Shown in pieces: positions 16,978 to 26,767 of a stretch of 64,000 nt of DNA. How positions within the stretch are numbered: the first letter of the stretch is position 1; each line of letters opens with the position of its first letter. The stretch lies in assembly GCF_028993555.1 (NCBI RefSeq), contig NZ_CP118611.1:552001-616000 (forward strand), given 5' to 3'. The notes below the pieces were generated by a model that saw only the letters and a list, made by a program, of their open reading frames with translations, had not been told where the DNA came from and did no database searches. Source of the DNA: Ensifer adhaerens (GTDB taxonomy: Bacteria; Pseudomonadota; Alphaproteobacteria; Rhizobiales; Rhizobiaceae). Made by a program: the position numbers and the translations under genes.

Positions 16978-17913
16978 ATGCTTCGTTTTACCCTGCGCCG
17001 CGTCCTGCAGGTCGTCCCGACGATCGTCGTGGTGGCGCTGCTGATCTTCGTTATCTTCTCCGTCGTTCCCGGTACCTTCGCGGCCAGCCTCTTTGCTGAT
17101 GGCAAACGCGCCGCCGATCCGCAAATGATCGCTCGCCTCAACGAGGAGTTCGGGCTTAACAAGCCGTTGATGGAGCGCTTCGTGACCTATGTCACGGATC
17201 TCGCGCGGTTCGATCTCGGCACCAGTTTCCGCACGCGCCAGCCGGTCGTCGACCTCATCAACGACCGCATGGGCGCCTCGCTTCAGCTTGCCGTCGCCGC
17301 CATGGTCTTTGCCATTGTCGTCGGTGTGCCGCTTGGCTTTCTCGCCGCACTCCGGCCCGGTTCCATACTCGATACGGTCACGATGATCGGCGCGGTCTCA
17401 GGTCTCTCCATGCCGCAATTCTGGCTCGGCCTGTTGATGATGTATCTCTTCGCCCTGCAGCTGAACTGGTTGCCCAGTTTTGGCTATGGCGACGGCTCGT
17501 TGCAAAACCTCATACTGCCTGCCGTGACCCTCGGCGTCACGCCGCTGGCGCTGCTCGCGCGAACCACGCGGGCAGGTGTGCTCGACGTATTGAACGCCGA
17601 TTTCATCCGCACTGCCCACTCCAAGGGCATGAGCGAGGCCAAGGTGGTGCGCTGGCATGTGGCCCGCAATGCACTGGTGCTGATCGTCACCACGGTCGGC
17701 CTGCAGTTCGGCTCGCTGATCGGCCAGGCCGTCGTCATCGAAAAGCTCTTCGCCTGGCCCGGTATCGGCTCGCTGCTCGTCGATAGCGTGGCGATCCGTG
17801 ACATTCCCGTGGTGCAGGGAACGATCCTCGTCATCGTGCTTTGGTTCCTGATCATCAACACCGCCGTCGATCTGGTCTATGCCGCGATCGATCCGCGCAT
17901 CAAGCAGGGGTGA
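16978..17913 (+). CDS. Peptide ABC transporter permease (DppB-like)
   Basis: A DppB/OppB-type permease of about 311 residues, beginning MLRFTLRRVLQVVPT. It has the EAA-type loop AHSKGMSEAKVVRWHVARNAL and the tail DLVYAAIDPRIKQG. In-frame upstream starts exist at 16957 (GTG) and 16966 (ATG); 16978 matches the normal N-terminus. It overlaps the next gene by four bases (GTGA). Confidence 0.92.
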   Translation: MLRFTLRRVLQVVPTIVVVALLIFVIFSVVPGTFAASLFADGKRAADPQMIARLNEEFGLNKPLMERFVTYVTDLARFDLGTSFRTRQPVVDLINDRMGASLQLAVAAMVFAIVVGVPLGFLAALRPGSILDTVTMIGAVSGLSMPQFWLGLLMMYLFALQLNWLPSFGYGDGSLQNLILPAVTLGVTPLALLARTTRAGVLDVLNADFIRTAHSKGMSEAKVVRWHVARNALVLIVTTVGLQFGSLIGQAVVIEKLFAWPGIGSLLVDSVAIRDIPVVQGTILVIVLWFLIINTAVDLVYAAIDPRIKQG

Positions 17914-18736
17914 CGCGCGTGCGCCTAGGCTTCAATTTCTGGCTCGGTGCGACGCTGACAGTTCTGGTCATCTTCGCCGGTATCCTCGCCCACTGGATCG
18001 CACCTTTCGATCCGGTGCTCGATGCGGATCTGATGAATTCCGAACTGCCGCCGGACGCCACCTTCTGGTTCGGCACCGATGGGCAGGGACGGGATGTCTA
18101 TACCCGCATCCTCTACGGTGCCCAGATTTCGCTGACCGTCGGCATCGTGTCGCAGGTGATCAACTCGATCATCGGTGTCACGCTCGGCATGACGGCCGGT
18201 TACTGGGGCGGCTGGTGGGACGATCTGGTGAACGGGCTGACCAACGTCATGCTCGCCATCCCTTCGTTGATCTTCGCACTCGCGGTGATGGCCGTGCTCG
18301 GCCCCGGCCTGCCGTCGCTGCTCATTGCGCTCGGTCTTACCAACTGGAGCTGGACCTGCCGTATTGCACGGTCCTCGACGCTCTCGCTGAAGTCGCAGGG
18401 TTACGTGCAGGCAGCCCAGACGCTTGGTTATGGCGACCTGCGCATCATGTTCACGCAGATCCTGCCCAACATGATGGGGCCGATCCTCGTCATGGCGACG
18501 CTCGGCATGGGCTCGGCGGTGCTGTCGGAAGCGGCGCTCTCCTTCCTCGGTCTCGGCATCCAGCCGCCGTTCCCGAGCTGGGGCTCGATGCTGACCGACG
18601 CGCGCCAGCTCATCCAGCTCGCGCCCTGGGCAGCGCTTTTCCCCGGCCTTGCCATCTTTCTATCGGTGCTCGGCTTCAACCTTCTCGGCGATGGCCTGCG
18701 TGACAGCCTCGATCCGCATATGAGGACGCGCAAGCC

Positions 18737-18740
<4 letters not shown>
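17910..18740 (+). CDS. Peptide ABC transporter permease (DppC-like)
   Basis: A 276-residue DppC/OppC-type permease. The GTG at 17910 overlaps the previous stop codon as GTGA; a second GTG at 17919 is also possible. The EAA loop reads AAQTLGYGDLRIMFTQILPN and the C-terminus is the family's GDGLRDSLDPHMR. It overlaps the DppD-like gene by four bases, so the importer genes form one translationally coupled chain. Confidence 0.92.
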
Positions 18741-19641
<901 letters not shown>

Positions 19642-19645
<4 letters not shown>

Positions 19646-20604
19646 CCGCTCCGCTGTTGCAGGTGGACGATCTTCACGTCCGTTTCCCCATTTCCGGCGG
19701 TGGCCTGCTCGGCACCGGACGGCGCACGCTTCACGCCGTCAACGGCATCAGCTTCGAACTGGCCAAGGGCGAATGCCTGTCGATCGTCGGTGAATCCGGC
19801 TGCGGCAAGTCGACGACGGCGCTATCCATCCTCGGCCTCCAGGAACCGACCGAGGGCATGATCCGCTTTCGCGGAAAGCCGCTTGCCGGCCCCGGCGCGC
19901 CGGACCGCATGGACAGGGCGAAAGCGGTGCAGATGGTGTTCCAGGATCCCTATGCCTCGCTCAACCCGCGCCAGTCCGTGCGCACCTCGCTTGCCGCGCC
20001 GCTGCGTTTGCATGGCATCACCGCCACCTCGGAAATCGAGGGTCGCATCGAGGTGATGCTGAAGAATGTCGGCCTGACGCCCGAGCAGGCGGGGCGCTAC
20101 CCGCACGAATTCTCCGGCGGCCAGCGCCAGCGCATCGGTATTGCCCGCGCGCTGATCCTCGAGCCTGAGATCGTCGTACTCGACGAGCCGGTCTCCGCCC
20201 TCGACGTGTCGATCCGCGCCCAGATCATCAACCTGTTGCTCGACCTTCAGGAAAAGCTCGGCCTCTCCTATCTGATGATCAGCCACGATCTGAGCGTGGT
20301 GGAGCACATGAGTGACCGGGTGCTGGTCATGTATTTCGGCGAGATCGTGGAAGAGGGCGGCTGGCGCGAGATTTTCGAAGCGCCCACCCATCCCTATACG
20401 CGACGGTTGATCGCGGCCATTCCCGATCCGGATGCGGCGCTGAACCCGGCAGCCAAGCAGGGGAGCGACGCCACCGTGCCGCAACTTTTCGGCCGCAGCT
20501 TCGTTTCCGATGGCAGCACCGCGCCGGATGTCTTTACCGCCCCTGTTCGATCCGAGCTGATCGAGATCGGCGGGAACCATAGGGTTCGGATGGCTTTGGC
20601 CTAG
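19642..20604 (+). CDS. Dpp/Opp-type ABC transporter ATPase (DppF-like)
   Basis: A 320-residue ATPase with Walker [10 protein letters not shown], signature FSGGQRQRI, Walker [14 protein letters not shown] and the tail [15 protein letters not shown]. It completes the importer begun at 15304. A gap of 122 bases separates it from the PuuD-like gene, which may be part of the same transcript or have its own promoter. Confidence 0.94.
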
Positions 20605-20726
20605 CCCGTGGAGCGCTTTCAGCAAAATCTCGTTCAAAATAGACGTGGTGTCGGTCTGAAAATGGCTACCCATGCGATCCGAACGGGATAGATGTACGTA
20701 GAATTTCTAGAACCCGGGACAAACCA

Positions 20727-21431
20727 ATGGGCCGCATGCCGAAGATCGCCGTGATCATGGATGAAAACACCAGTTCAGGTGGCGGGCGTTACGATACCTC
20801 GCGGAACTACTTTTCCGCCCTCCGTCGCGCCGGCGCCTTTGCTTTCGGTATCCCGTACATCCCCGACATGGTGGGCCAAGTCGTCGAGGAATTTGACGGG
20901 TTCCTGAGCGTCGGCGGCCGTATCAACTTTCCGAAGGATTGGTACGTCGAAGGAGACCAATCCCAGTATCCGCCATCTGATCGCCTTGCCGTCGATAGGG
21001 CGCTGATGGAAGGGTTCCTTGCACGCGACAAACCTGTGCTGGGAATCTGCAATGGCATGCAAATGCTCGGGTGCCTGAACGGCTGCCGGATGGTCTCGGA
21101 TGTCCGTTCGTCTTGGCCGGGGGCCCTCAATCACGACCAGGGCGGTGTGTCACACGACGTGCATGTCGTTGCCGGCACCAGGATGGCTGATATCTTCGGC
21201 GCGCAGACATTCGCCGTGAACACGTTTCATCGGGAGGCGATTGTGGAGGTTTCCGGCGCAGTGACCGTGACGGCCCGGGCATCAGATGGAGTCGTCGAGG
21301 CAATCGAGATCGGCACGCAGCCTTTTGCCATGGGGCTGCAATGGCACCCGGAATTGCTGGACGCCGATAGCCATCCGGGCGCTCGGGTATTTGACGCATT
21401 TGTCGAAGCGGCAAGCCGCCGACCTCGCTGA
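20727..21431 (+). CDS. PuuD-like gamma-glutamyl hydrolase (class I GATase fold)
   Basis: A 234-residue class I glutamine-amidotransferase-fold protein. The nucleophile is seen in GICNGMQML (Cys108) and the catalytic His-Glu in QWHPE (His207, Glu209). VNTFHREAI matches the VNSxHxQ region of gamma-glutamyl-GABA hydrolase PuuD. It probably splits a gamma-glutamyl amide in the cytoplasm. A second ATG three codons on (MPKIAVIMDEN) is equally plausible. It follows a Dpp importer, so the imported compound may be processed by the YtcJ-like enzyme and then by this one; this order is inference. Confidence 0.82.
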   Translation: MGRMPKIAVIMDENTSSGGGRYDTSRNYFSALRRAGAFAFGIPYIPDMVGQVVEEFDGFLSVGGRINFPKDWYVEGDQSQYPPSDRLAVDRALMEGFLARDKPVLGICNGMQMLGCLNGCRMVSDVRSSWPGALNHDQGGVSHDVHVVAGTRMADIFGAQTFAVNTFHREAIVEVSGAVTVTARASDGVVEAIEIGTQPFAMGLQWHPELLDADSHPGARVFDAFVEAASRRPR

Positions 21432-21476
21432 TCGCAAATAGACATTCCGCCGCGACGGCTGCCTCCGTTGGGGCAT

Positions 21477-22787
21477 TCAGTTGTTGTGGCCGCTGTAGCG
21501 TAGCAGTGCCGGAACGCGCAGAGCCAGGAGCGTGAGCGATATGGCCAACAGCGTCCCGCTGATCAGCGCCACATTGGCGATACCGATGATTTCTGCCGCC
21601 GAGCCGAGCAGCAGGCTCGAAACCGGCATGACGCCGATGGTCAATTCCTGAATGCCCATCACGCGTCCCTGCACGTGCGGTTCGGTCATCATCAGCATGA
21701 GCGTGGTTTGCAGGATACCGAACGGTGCCGCAGACAGTCCGATGAGCCCCATGAGAACAAACGAGAGTGGCAACGACGACGACAGAGCGAAGGTCGCCCA
21801 AAGAGCGCCCCAGATCGCCGTGCCGATCAGGAAAAGGCCGCCCTTGTAGCGGAAGTCTCCGAGACTGGCGATGACGAGCGCGCCAGCCAGGCTGCCGGTA
21901 CCCGCGCATGCCAGTAACAGGCCAAGCCCCTGTGGTGTGAGGTCCAGATGTTCCTTGGCGATAACCGGCATGAAGCCCTGGTAGATCGGCCACAACAGGA
22001 TATTGGCCAGGAATGTGACGCCGAGCACGGACCGGAGGAGGGCGTTCCCGGAGATGGTGCGAAAGCCTGCCGTCACAAGGCTAGCGATGCCTTCCTCTCG
22101 ACCTGGTTGGCGGCTGCTCTTCAGGTTCCTCATCGGCCAGAGCGCTACGAACGAAACGAGATACCAGCCGGCGGAGATGGCGAGCGCTGATGCAGCTCCG
22201 AATGCTACGATCATTGTTCCGCCGAGCGCCGGTCCGATCATCTGCGTCAGGCTCAGAACAAGCGAGTTCAAGGCATTCGCGTTGCTGAGCTTTTCGCGAT
22301 CGACGAGATCGGCGACCAGCGCAAAACGTGCCGGCTGGGATGGGGATTGCGCCAGGCCAAGGCAGAAGCCGCCAAAGACGAGGCCCCAGAAGGTTACTTT
22401 GTCGAGCGCTACGAGAAGCGCAATCAGGCTGAGGACGGCAAAAGCCCAGCCGGACGCAGCCAAAAGCAGCCTGGGTCGGTCGAAGCGGTCCGAAATCACG
22501 CCGGCGAGAGGACCAAGCATCATCGGTCCAAGCCTTGCCGCGGTGAAGAGCGCGACGGAAAACTCCGAGCGGGTGATCTCAAACACCAGCCAGCCGAGCA
22601 CGAGCGTCTGGGTCCAGAGGCCGCCGAAGAAGAAAAGGTTGGATATCCAGAGCCTTCGATACCCCGGATAAAGGAGAAGAGACGACGCGATCCTGGCCAG
22701 GAAGCCGGCGCGGGGGGCGCATTTCGAGGGGCGCTCGCTTGGGATCGTGTCGGAACCGGCTGCGCTGTCCAGTTCTTGCGTCATCAC
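21477..22787 (-). CDS. MFS transporter, MFS_3/EntS-like
   Basis: A 436-residue major-facilitator protein with about twelve hydrophobic segments. The loop after segment 2 reads ISDRFDRPRLL, and the segment-4 region (LGLAQSPSQPARFALVADLV) is typical of the EntS-like MFS_3 group, which exports siderophores or drugs. It is convergent with the PuuD-like gene and stands alone. The substrate cannot be told. Confidence 0.87.
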   Translation of the reverse strand: MMTQELDSAAGSDTIPSERPSKCAPRAGFLARIASSLLLYPGYRRLWISNLFFFGGLWTQTLVLGWLVFEITRSEFSVALFTAARLGPMMLGPLAGVISDRFDRPRLLLAASGWAFAVLSLIALLVALDKVTFWGLVFGGFCLGLAQSPSQPARFALVADLVDREKLSNANALNSLVLSLTQMIGPALGGTMIVAFGAASALAISAGWYLVSFVALWPMRNLKSSRQPGREEGIASLVTAGFRTISGNALLRSVLGVTFLANILLWPIYQGFMPVIAKEHLDLTPQGLGLLLACAGTGSLAGALVIASLGDFRYKGGLFLIGTAIWGALWATFALSSSLPLSFVLMGLIGLSAAPFGILQTTLMLMMTEPHVQGRVMGIQELTIGVMPVSSLLLGSAAEIIGIANVALISGTLLAISLTLLALRVPALLRYSGHNN

Positions 22788-23289
22788 ATTGCACCTTTCC
22801 AGGCAGCCATGCGCCCTCGGGTCAGACCGCTTCTTCGAGAGGCAGCGGCTCGTTGCGGCGTTTGGGGTGCCAATGCGATGTTCGCCGCCGCCGCATTGCG
22901 CAATTCGCGATCGGAGAGCGCGACATGGGCTCGGCTATAGGGAAGTTCTCGCTGGTTCGGAAATTAAGAAAACCGATGGAAACCATTGCGTTAGCGAATG
23001 AAGCAGGGTTGCGGGATGAAAACGCCGATCTCCCGCTCCAAACGCTGCGGTCGGGTGCAGACCTGGCGACTTCCAGGGCTTCGCGGGTCGGTTCAAGGGG
23101 AGGCCGGTGATCGTAACCCGGTGAACGCTGCACTTTTCCTTTTGCATGCAGATTGTATACACGATAACAAATGCAACGCATTCAATCTTGATGCGACGCT
23201 TGACCTGGACCGTCTGGTGATCGCACGGTGTGGCGATCCGTTTGCGAGCCGTCATTCTCGTCGCCATCGGCTTCAGCTTTGGGGGACGA
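22788..23289. promoter_or_regulatory. Divergent MFS / LysR intergenic region
   Basis: About 500 bases with no supported gene. Near the LysR side it turns AT-richer and holds TTGTATACAC (23153-23162) directly after a TGCATGCA palindrome (23143-23150). The first resembles the GntR-type operator word seen elsewhere in region 3. Confidence 0.4.
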
Positions 23290-24147
23290 ATGAGCCGCTA
23301 TCCCATGTTCAATCCCCAGCTGTTGCTGAGCTTCGTGGCCATTTGCGAAAGCAACAGCTTCACCCGCGCAGCCGAGCGGGTGAACCTTTCCCAATCGACG
23401 GTCAGTCAGCAAATTCGCCGACTGGAGGAGATGCTCGGGAAAGCGCTTTTCGAACGATCGTCGCATCAGGTGCAACTGACAGAGGAAGGCGTCAAGTTGC
23501 TGAGCTATGCGCGTCGCATCATCGCGTTGAACGAAGAGGCACATGACGCCTTGGCGGGCCCATGGCGTGACGGCGTGCTTCGCTTGGGAATGCCCGAGGA
23601 TTTCATGGTGCCGACGGCCGATCTTCTGGCGTCTTTCAACAGCCAGCATCCGCACCTGCGGCTGGACGTGACAAGTGGGCTCAGCGCCGATCTGCAACTC
23701 GCCTATCGGGACGGGGAACTCGACCTCATTCTCGTCAAGCAGCGCCGCAAGCAACAGCCGCGCGCGGCCAGGCCGGAACCGTTGCTGTGGCTGGATAGTC
23801 TCGTGCGCCCGGCGATCGAAAAGGTTCCGGTGCCTTTGGCTGTATTCCCGCTGAATGGTCTCTACCGCGAGGAATTGTGCCAGGCGTTCGACACTCTCGG
23901 CATTCGCTGGCGCATCAGCTACAGCAGCGCCAGTCTTGCAGCACTCGCTGCCGCCTCGGCTGCCGGGCTCGGTGTCAGTCTGCTGCCTGCGAGCTGCCGC
24001 CTGCCGTCCCACCGCGTGCTGGGCGAGGCCGAGCGTCTGCCATCCGTCGATGACTTTGAACTGGCGCTGTTTTACCGCGACGATGCCAGCCCTGCAGCAC
24101 TGGCGCTTGCGGAACGCCTCGTCGAGTATTGCGACCTGCGGCGGTAG
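23290..24147 (+). CDS. LysR-family regulator
   Basis: A 285-residue LysR regulator with the N-terminal helix-turn-helix in FTRAAERVNLSQSTVSQQIRRLEE and an effector-binding domain after about residue 90. ATG 23290 gives a normal N-terminus; an upstream in-frame start would add 20 unrelated residues. It is 165 bases upstream of, and in the same direction as, the Tat amidohydrolase gene, which it may control through the direct repeat at 24207-24240. Confidence 0.9.
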   Translation: MSRYPMFNPQLLLSFVAICESNSFTRAAERVNLSQSTVSQQIRRLEEMLGKALFERSSHQVQLTEEGVKLLSYARRIIALNEEAHDALAGPWRDGVLRLGMPEDFMVPTADLLASFNSQHPHLRLDVTSGLSADLQLAYRDGELDLILVKQRRKQQPRAARPEPLLWLDSLVRPAIEKVPVPLAVFPLNGLYREELCQAFDTLGIRWRISYSSASLAALAAASAAGLGVSLLPASCRLPSHRVLGEAERLPSVDDFELALFYRDDASPAALALAERLVEYCDLRR

Positions 24148-24206
24148 CGATAAAGGGGATGCGTCCACCTCTTTGTCATTTGCGGTTGCCACGTAATCGC
24201 GCGCTT

Positions 24207-24240
24207 GCATTGGTAAATCGAATAGCCAGCATTGGTAAAT
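24207..24240. repeat. 12-base direct repeat, 22-base period
   Basis: GCATTGGTAAAT occurs at 24207-24218 and again at 24229-24240. The 22-base period is about two helical turns, as expected for two regulator dimers on one DNA face. It lies 72-106 bases before the amidohydrolase start. Confidence 0.7.
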
Positions 24241-24312
24241 GTCGCTGCCATGCGGCGGCGCCGTTCGGTAGATTGGCGGCCCTAACCCAGATGATGATGA
24301 GGCCACGCAACG

Positions 24313-25710
24313 ATGTTGGAACAGATGCTACCGCAAAGCCGCAGGACCTTTCTCAGCCGGACCGGGACGCTGACGACCGCATGCGCTGTCGCCGGCTTGT
24401 CCGGCGGAGCGGTTCGCCAGGCATCAGCCAGCGCGGGTCAGAACACCGGCGAGACGCGCACCAAGACGCTTGCGGATCGCCACTACATCCTGACCGGCGT
24501 GCGGTTGGAGGAGGGCTTCGAGTATGACGGCGATATCGTCGTCGCCACGCGGACTGCGCTCTACGCATTGGAAATCAAGGACGGCGCGATTGTCGCCTTG
24601 CATCCGCAGAATGCGGGCCTGCCCGAAGGTGTGCCGCACTATCAGGTGCATGGGCAACTGTTGCTGCCGACAATGCGCGATATGCACATCCACCTCGACA
24701 AGACGTTTTATGGTGGCCCCTGGCAGGCGCCGCGCCCGCGTCAGGGCAAAACCATCATGGATATGATAGCGCTTGAGGAGAAGCTGCTTCCGCAATTGCT
24801 GCCGACCTCGCGCGAGCGTGCGGAGGGCCTGATCGCCCTCCTGCAGTCCAAGGGAAGCACCGTCGCGCGCAGCCATTGCAACATCGATCCGGTCAGTGGT
24901 CTCAAAAGCCTTGAGCACCTGCAGCAGGCGTTGGAAAACCATCGCGACGATTTCGTGTGTGAAATCGTCGCCTTCCCCCAGCACGGCCTGCTTCACTCAA
25001 AGGTCGATGGCCTGATGCGTGAAGCCATGCAGATGGGCGTCCAGTATGTTGGTGGCCTGGATCCGACGAATGTCGATGGTGCCATGGAAAAGTCACTCGA
25101 CGCCATGTTCCAGATCGCCATGGATACCGGCAAGGGGGTAGACATCCATCTGCACGAAACCAGCCCCGCCGGCGTCGCTGCGGTCAATTACATGATCGAT
25201 ACCGTCGAGCAAAACCCCACGCTTCGCGGCAAGGTCACGATCAGCCACGCCTTCGCGCTGACCACGCTTACTCCGGAGGCCTTGGAAGAGACGGCCTCAC
25301 GCCTGGCGGAACAGAAGATCTCGATTGCCTCGACGGTGCCGATCGGTGGGCTGATGATGCCCTTGCCGCAACTGGCGCAGAAGGGGGTTTTCGTCATGAC
25401 CGGAACCGACAGCGTCATCGACCACTGGTCGCCATTCGGCAGCGGGGACATGCTGGAAAAGGCGTATCTCTACGCGCAGCTTTATCGCGGGTCGGACGAA
25501 TTCCGCCTCTCCCGGTCCATGTCTATCGCCACTGGCGGCATCCTGCCCCTCGACGACAAAGGCAATCGCGCCTGGCCCAAGGTCGGCGATGAGGCTTCGT
25601 TCACGCTCGTCGGAGCGAGCTGCTCGGCAGAGGCGGTAGCTCGGACACCCGCCAGGAGTGCTACGTTCCACAAGGGGCGTCTCGTGTCGGGTGGTGTTGG
25701 CGAAGCCTGA
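24313..25710 (+). CDS. Tat-exported cytosine-deaminase-like amidohydrolase
   Basis: A 465-residue amidohydrolase of the cytosine/isoguanine deaminase-like group. The N-terminus carries a twin-arginine signal (SRRTFLS, Arg10-Arg11) followed by a hydrophobic stretch to about residue 40. Metal motifs are MHIHLDK (His125, His127), DIHLHE, ISHAF and the aspartate in TGTDSV. Export is unusual, because these deaminases are normally cytoplasmic. It would place the reaction in the periplasm, ahead of uptake. Substrate is unknown; a pyrimidine or other cyclic amide fits the neighbours. Confidence 0.88.
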   Translation: MLEQMLPQSRRTFLSRTGTLTTACAVAGLSGGAVRQASASAGQNTGETRTKTLADRHYILTGVRLEEGFEYDGDIVVATRTALYALEIKDGAIVALHPQNAGLPEGVPHYQVHGQLLLPTMRDMHIHLDKTFYGGPWQAPRPRQGKTIMDMIALEEKLLPQLLPTSRERAEGLIALLQSKGSTVARSHCNIDPVSGLKSLEHLQQALENHRDDFVCEIVAFPQHGLLHSKVDGLMREAMQMGVQYVGGLDPTNVDGAMEKSLDAMFQIAMDTGKGVDIHLHETSPAGVAAVNYMIDTVEQNPTLRGKVTISHAFALTTLTPEALEETASRLAEQKISIASTVPIGGLMMPLPQLAQKGVFVMTGTDSVIDHWSPFGSGDMLEKAYLYAQLYRGSDEFRLSRSMSIATGGILPLDDKGNRAWPKVGDEASFTLVGASCSAEAVARTPARSATFHKGRLVSGGVGEA

Positions 25711-25849
25711 TAGGCTCTGCGTTTGGATGCCACGACGACGTTCGTCATCACGAGCCGGGCTGCGGCCGTGTCTTGCCGAGCGTCGATTTGCTGCAAGGCC
25801 GTTGGCGCGGGCGGCGAAGGCGTGTTTCGCGTGCCGACTGTCGCGTAAA

Positions 25850-25869
25850 GCTCCCGGACACCCGGGAGC
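25850..25869. terminator. Convergent hairpin before GntR gene end
   Basis: An 8-base-pair stem (GCTCCCGG with CCGGGAGC) and 4-base loop, seven bases past the GntR stop codon. On the minus strand it is followed by CTTTAC. It probably ends the GntR transcript. Confidence 0.6.
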
Positions 25870-25876
25870 GTTGCGT

Positions 25877-26581
25877 CTAGGCGAGACCCTCGGCCACGGC
25901 GTAGGCGGACAGTACTTCCTTGATGTTTCTGTCCCCGTCGGTCGGAAGCAGGGCACGGGTCGTCACCGAATCGAGGTGATGCGCCATCAGGGCGGCCGCC
26001 TCGTCGGTCTTGCCGGCGATCAATTTGTCGAGCAGTTCCTGGTGTTCCGATACAGCGCATTCCGAAGAATGCGGTCGGCCGTAGAGCGCAAGGATCAGGG
26101 AACTGCGGGCGACCAGTTCGTTCACGTAGCGAATAAGGCTGGCGTTGTTGGTCATCTGCGCCAGCAGCGTATGAAATTCGCCCGCCAGACGGATCGACGG
26201 AGCGCGTTCCTTCTTCGCCGCATCCTCGGCGGCGATATGGGACGAGAGAATGCCGATCTGCTCGTTGGTCAGTTTTCCGGAAAGCGTCTCAACCACCAGT
26301 CGTTCGAGCGCCATTCGGGTCAGGAACAGATTGCGCCCTTCCTCAAGGGTTGGCCGCGCAACCACGGCGCCCCTGTTCGGCCGCAACTCCACCAGCCCTT
26401 CCTCGCTGAGGCGAACCAGCGCCTCGCGAACCAGGGTCCGGCTGACGCCCAGTCTTTCGCCGATCGAATCTTCCGGCAGCTTCGATCCTGGAGACAGCGC
26501 CTGATCAAGGATTGCGCGTTTCAGGACGCGGTGAACGGCCTGAGCGCGGCCGCCGCCGCCTTCGCCTTCTTTCTTTGCCAT
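25877..26581 (-). CDS. GntR-family regulator, FadR/FCD type
   Basis: A 234-residue GntR regulator. The winged helix includes KLPEDSIGERLGVSRTLVREALV, followed by an FCD ligand domain with metal-site histidines in EFHTLL and HHLDSV. ATG 26581 with GGAGTG upstream is chosen over a TTG eight codons earlier. It is strongly alike along its length to the GntR protein at 36419-37135, including almost identical recognition helices, so both may bind the same operator. A TTGTATGCAA-type site lies 37-47 bases upstream, fitting autoregulation. Confidence 0.92.
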   Translation of the reverse strand: MAKKEGEGGGGRAQAVHRVLKRAILDQALSPGSKLPEDSIGERLGVSRTLVREALVRLSEEGLVELRPNRGAVVARPTLEEGRNLFLTRMALERLVVETLSGKLTNEQIGILSSHIAAEDAAKKERAPSIRLAGEFHTLLAQMTNNASLIRYVNELVARSSLILALYGRPHSSECAVSEHQELLDKLIAGKTDEAAALMAHHLDSVTTRALLPTDGDRNIKEVLSAYAVAEGLA

Positions 26582-26617
26582 ACTGGTCACTCCAAGCCGT
26601 AGCAATTGTCTCCTCGA

Positions 26618-26628
26618 ATTGCATACAA
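26618..26628. promoter_or_regulatory. Putative GntR operator (ATTGCATACAA)
   Basis: The reverse complement reads TTGTATGCAAT, the same word as at 37204-37214 and 37402-37412. It sits in the promoter of the GntR gene. Confidence 0.6.
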
Positions 26629-26767
26629 AATGGCAGGATGTCTAGTGATTTGGCAGCGCCGTGCGGGAACAGCGGTGGCGCAGGACGAAGACGCCTGCGC
26701 CACGTGATGCGTCTCGTGTTCTGGCCAACTCTCACGAGGCTGCCCAAGGAGTGAGGAAATACGTCCC

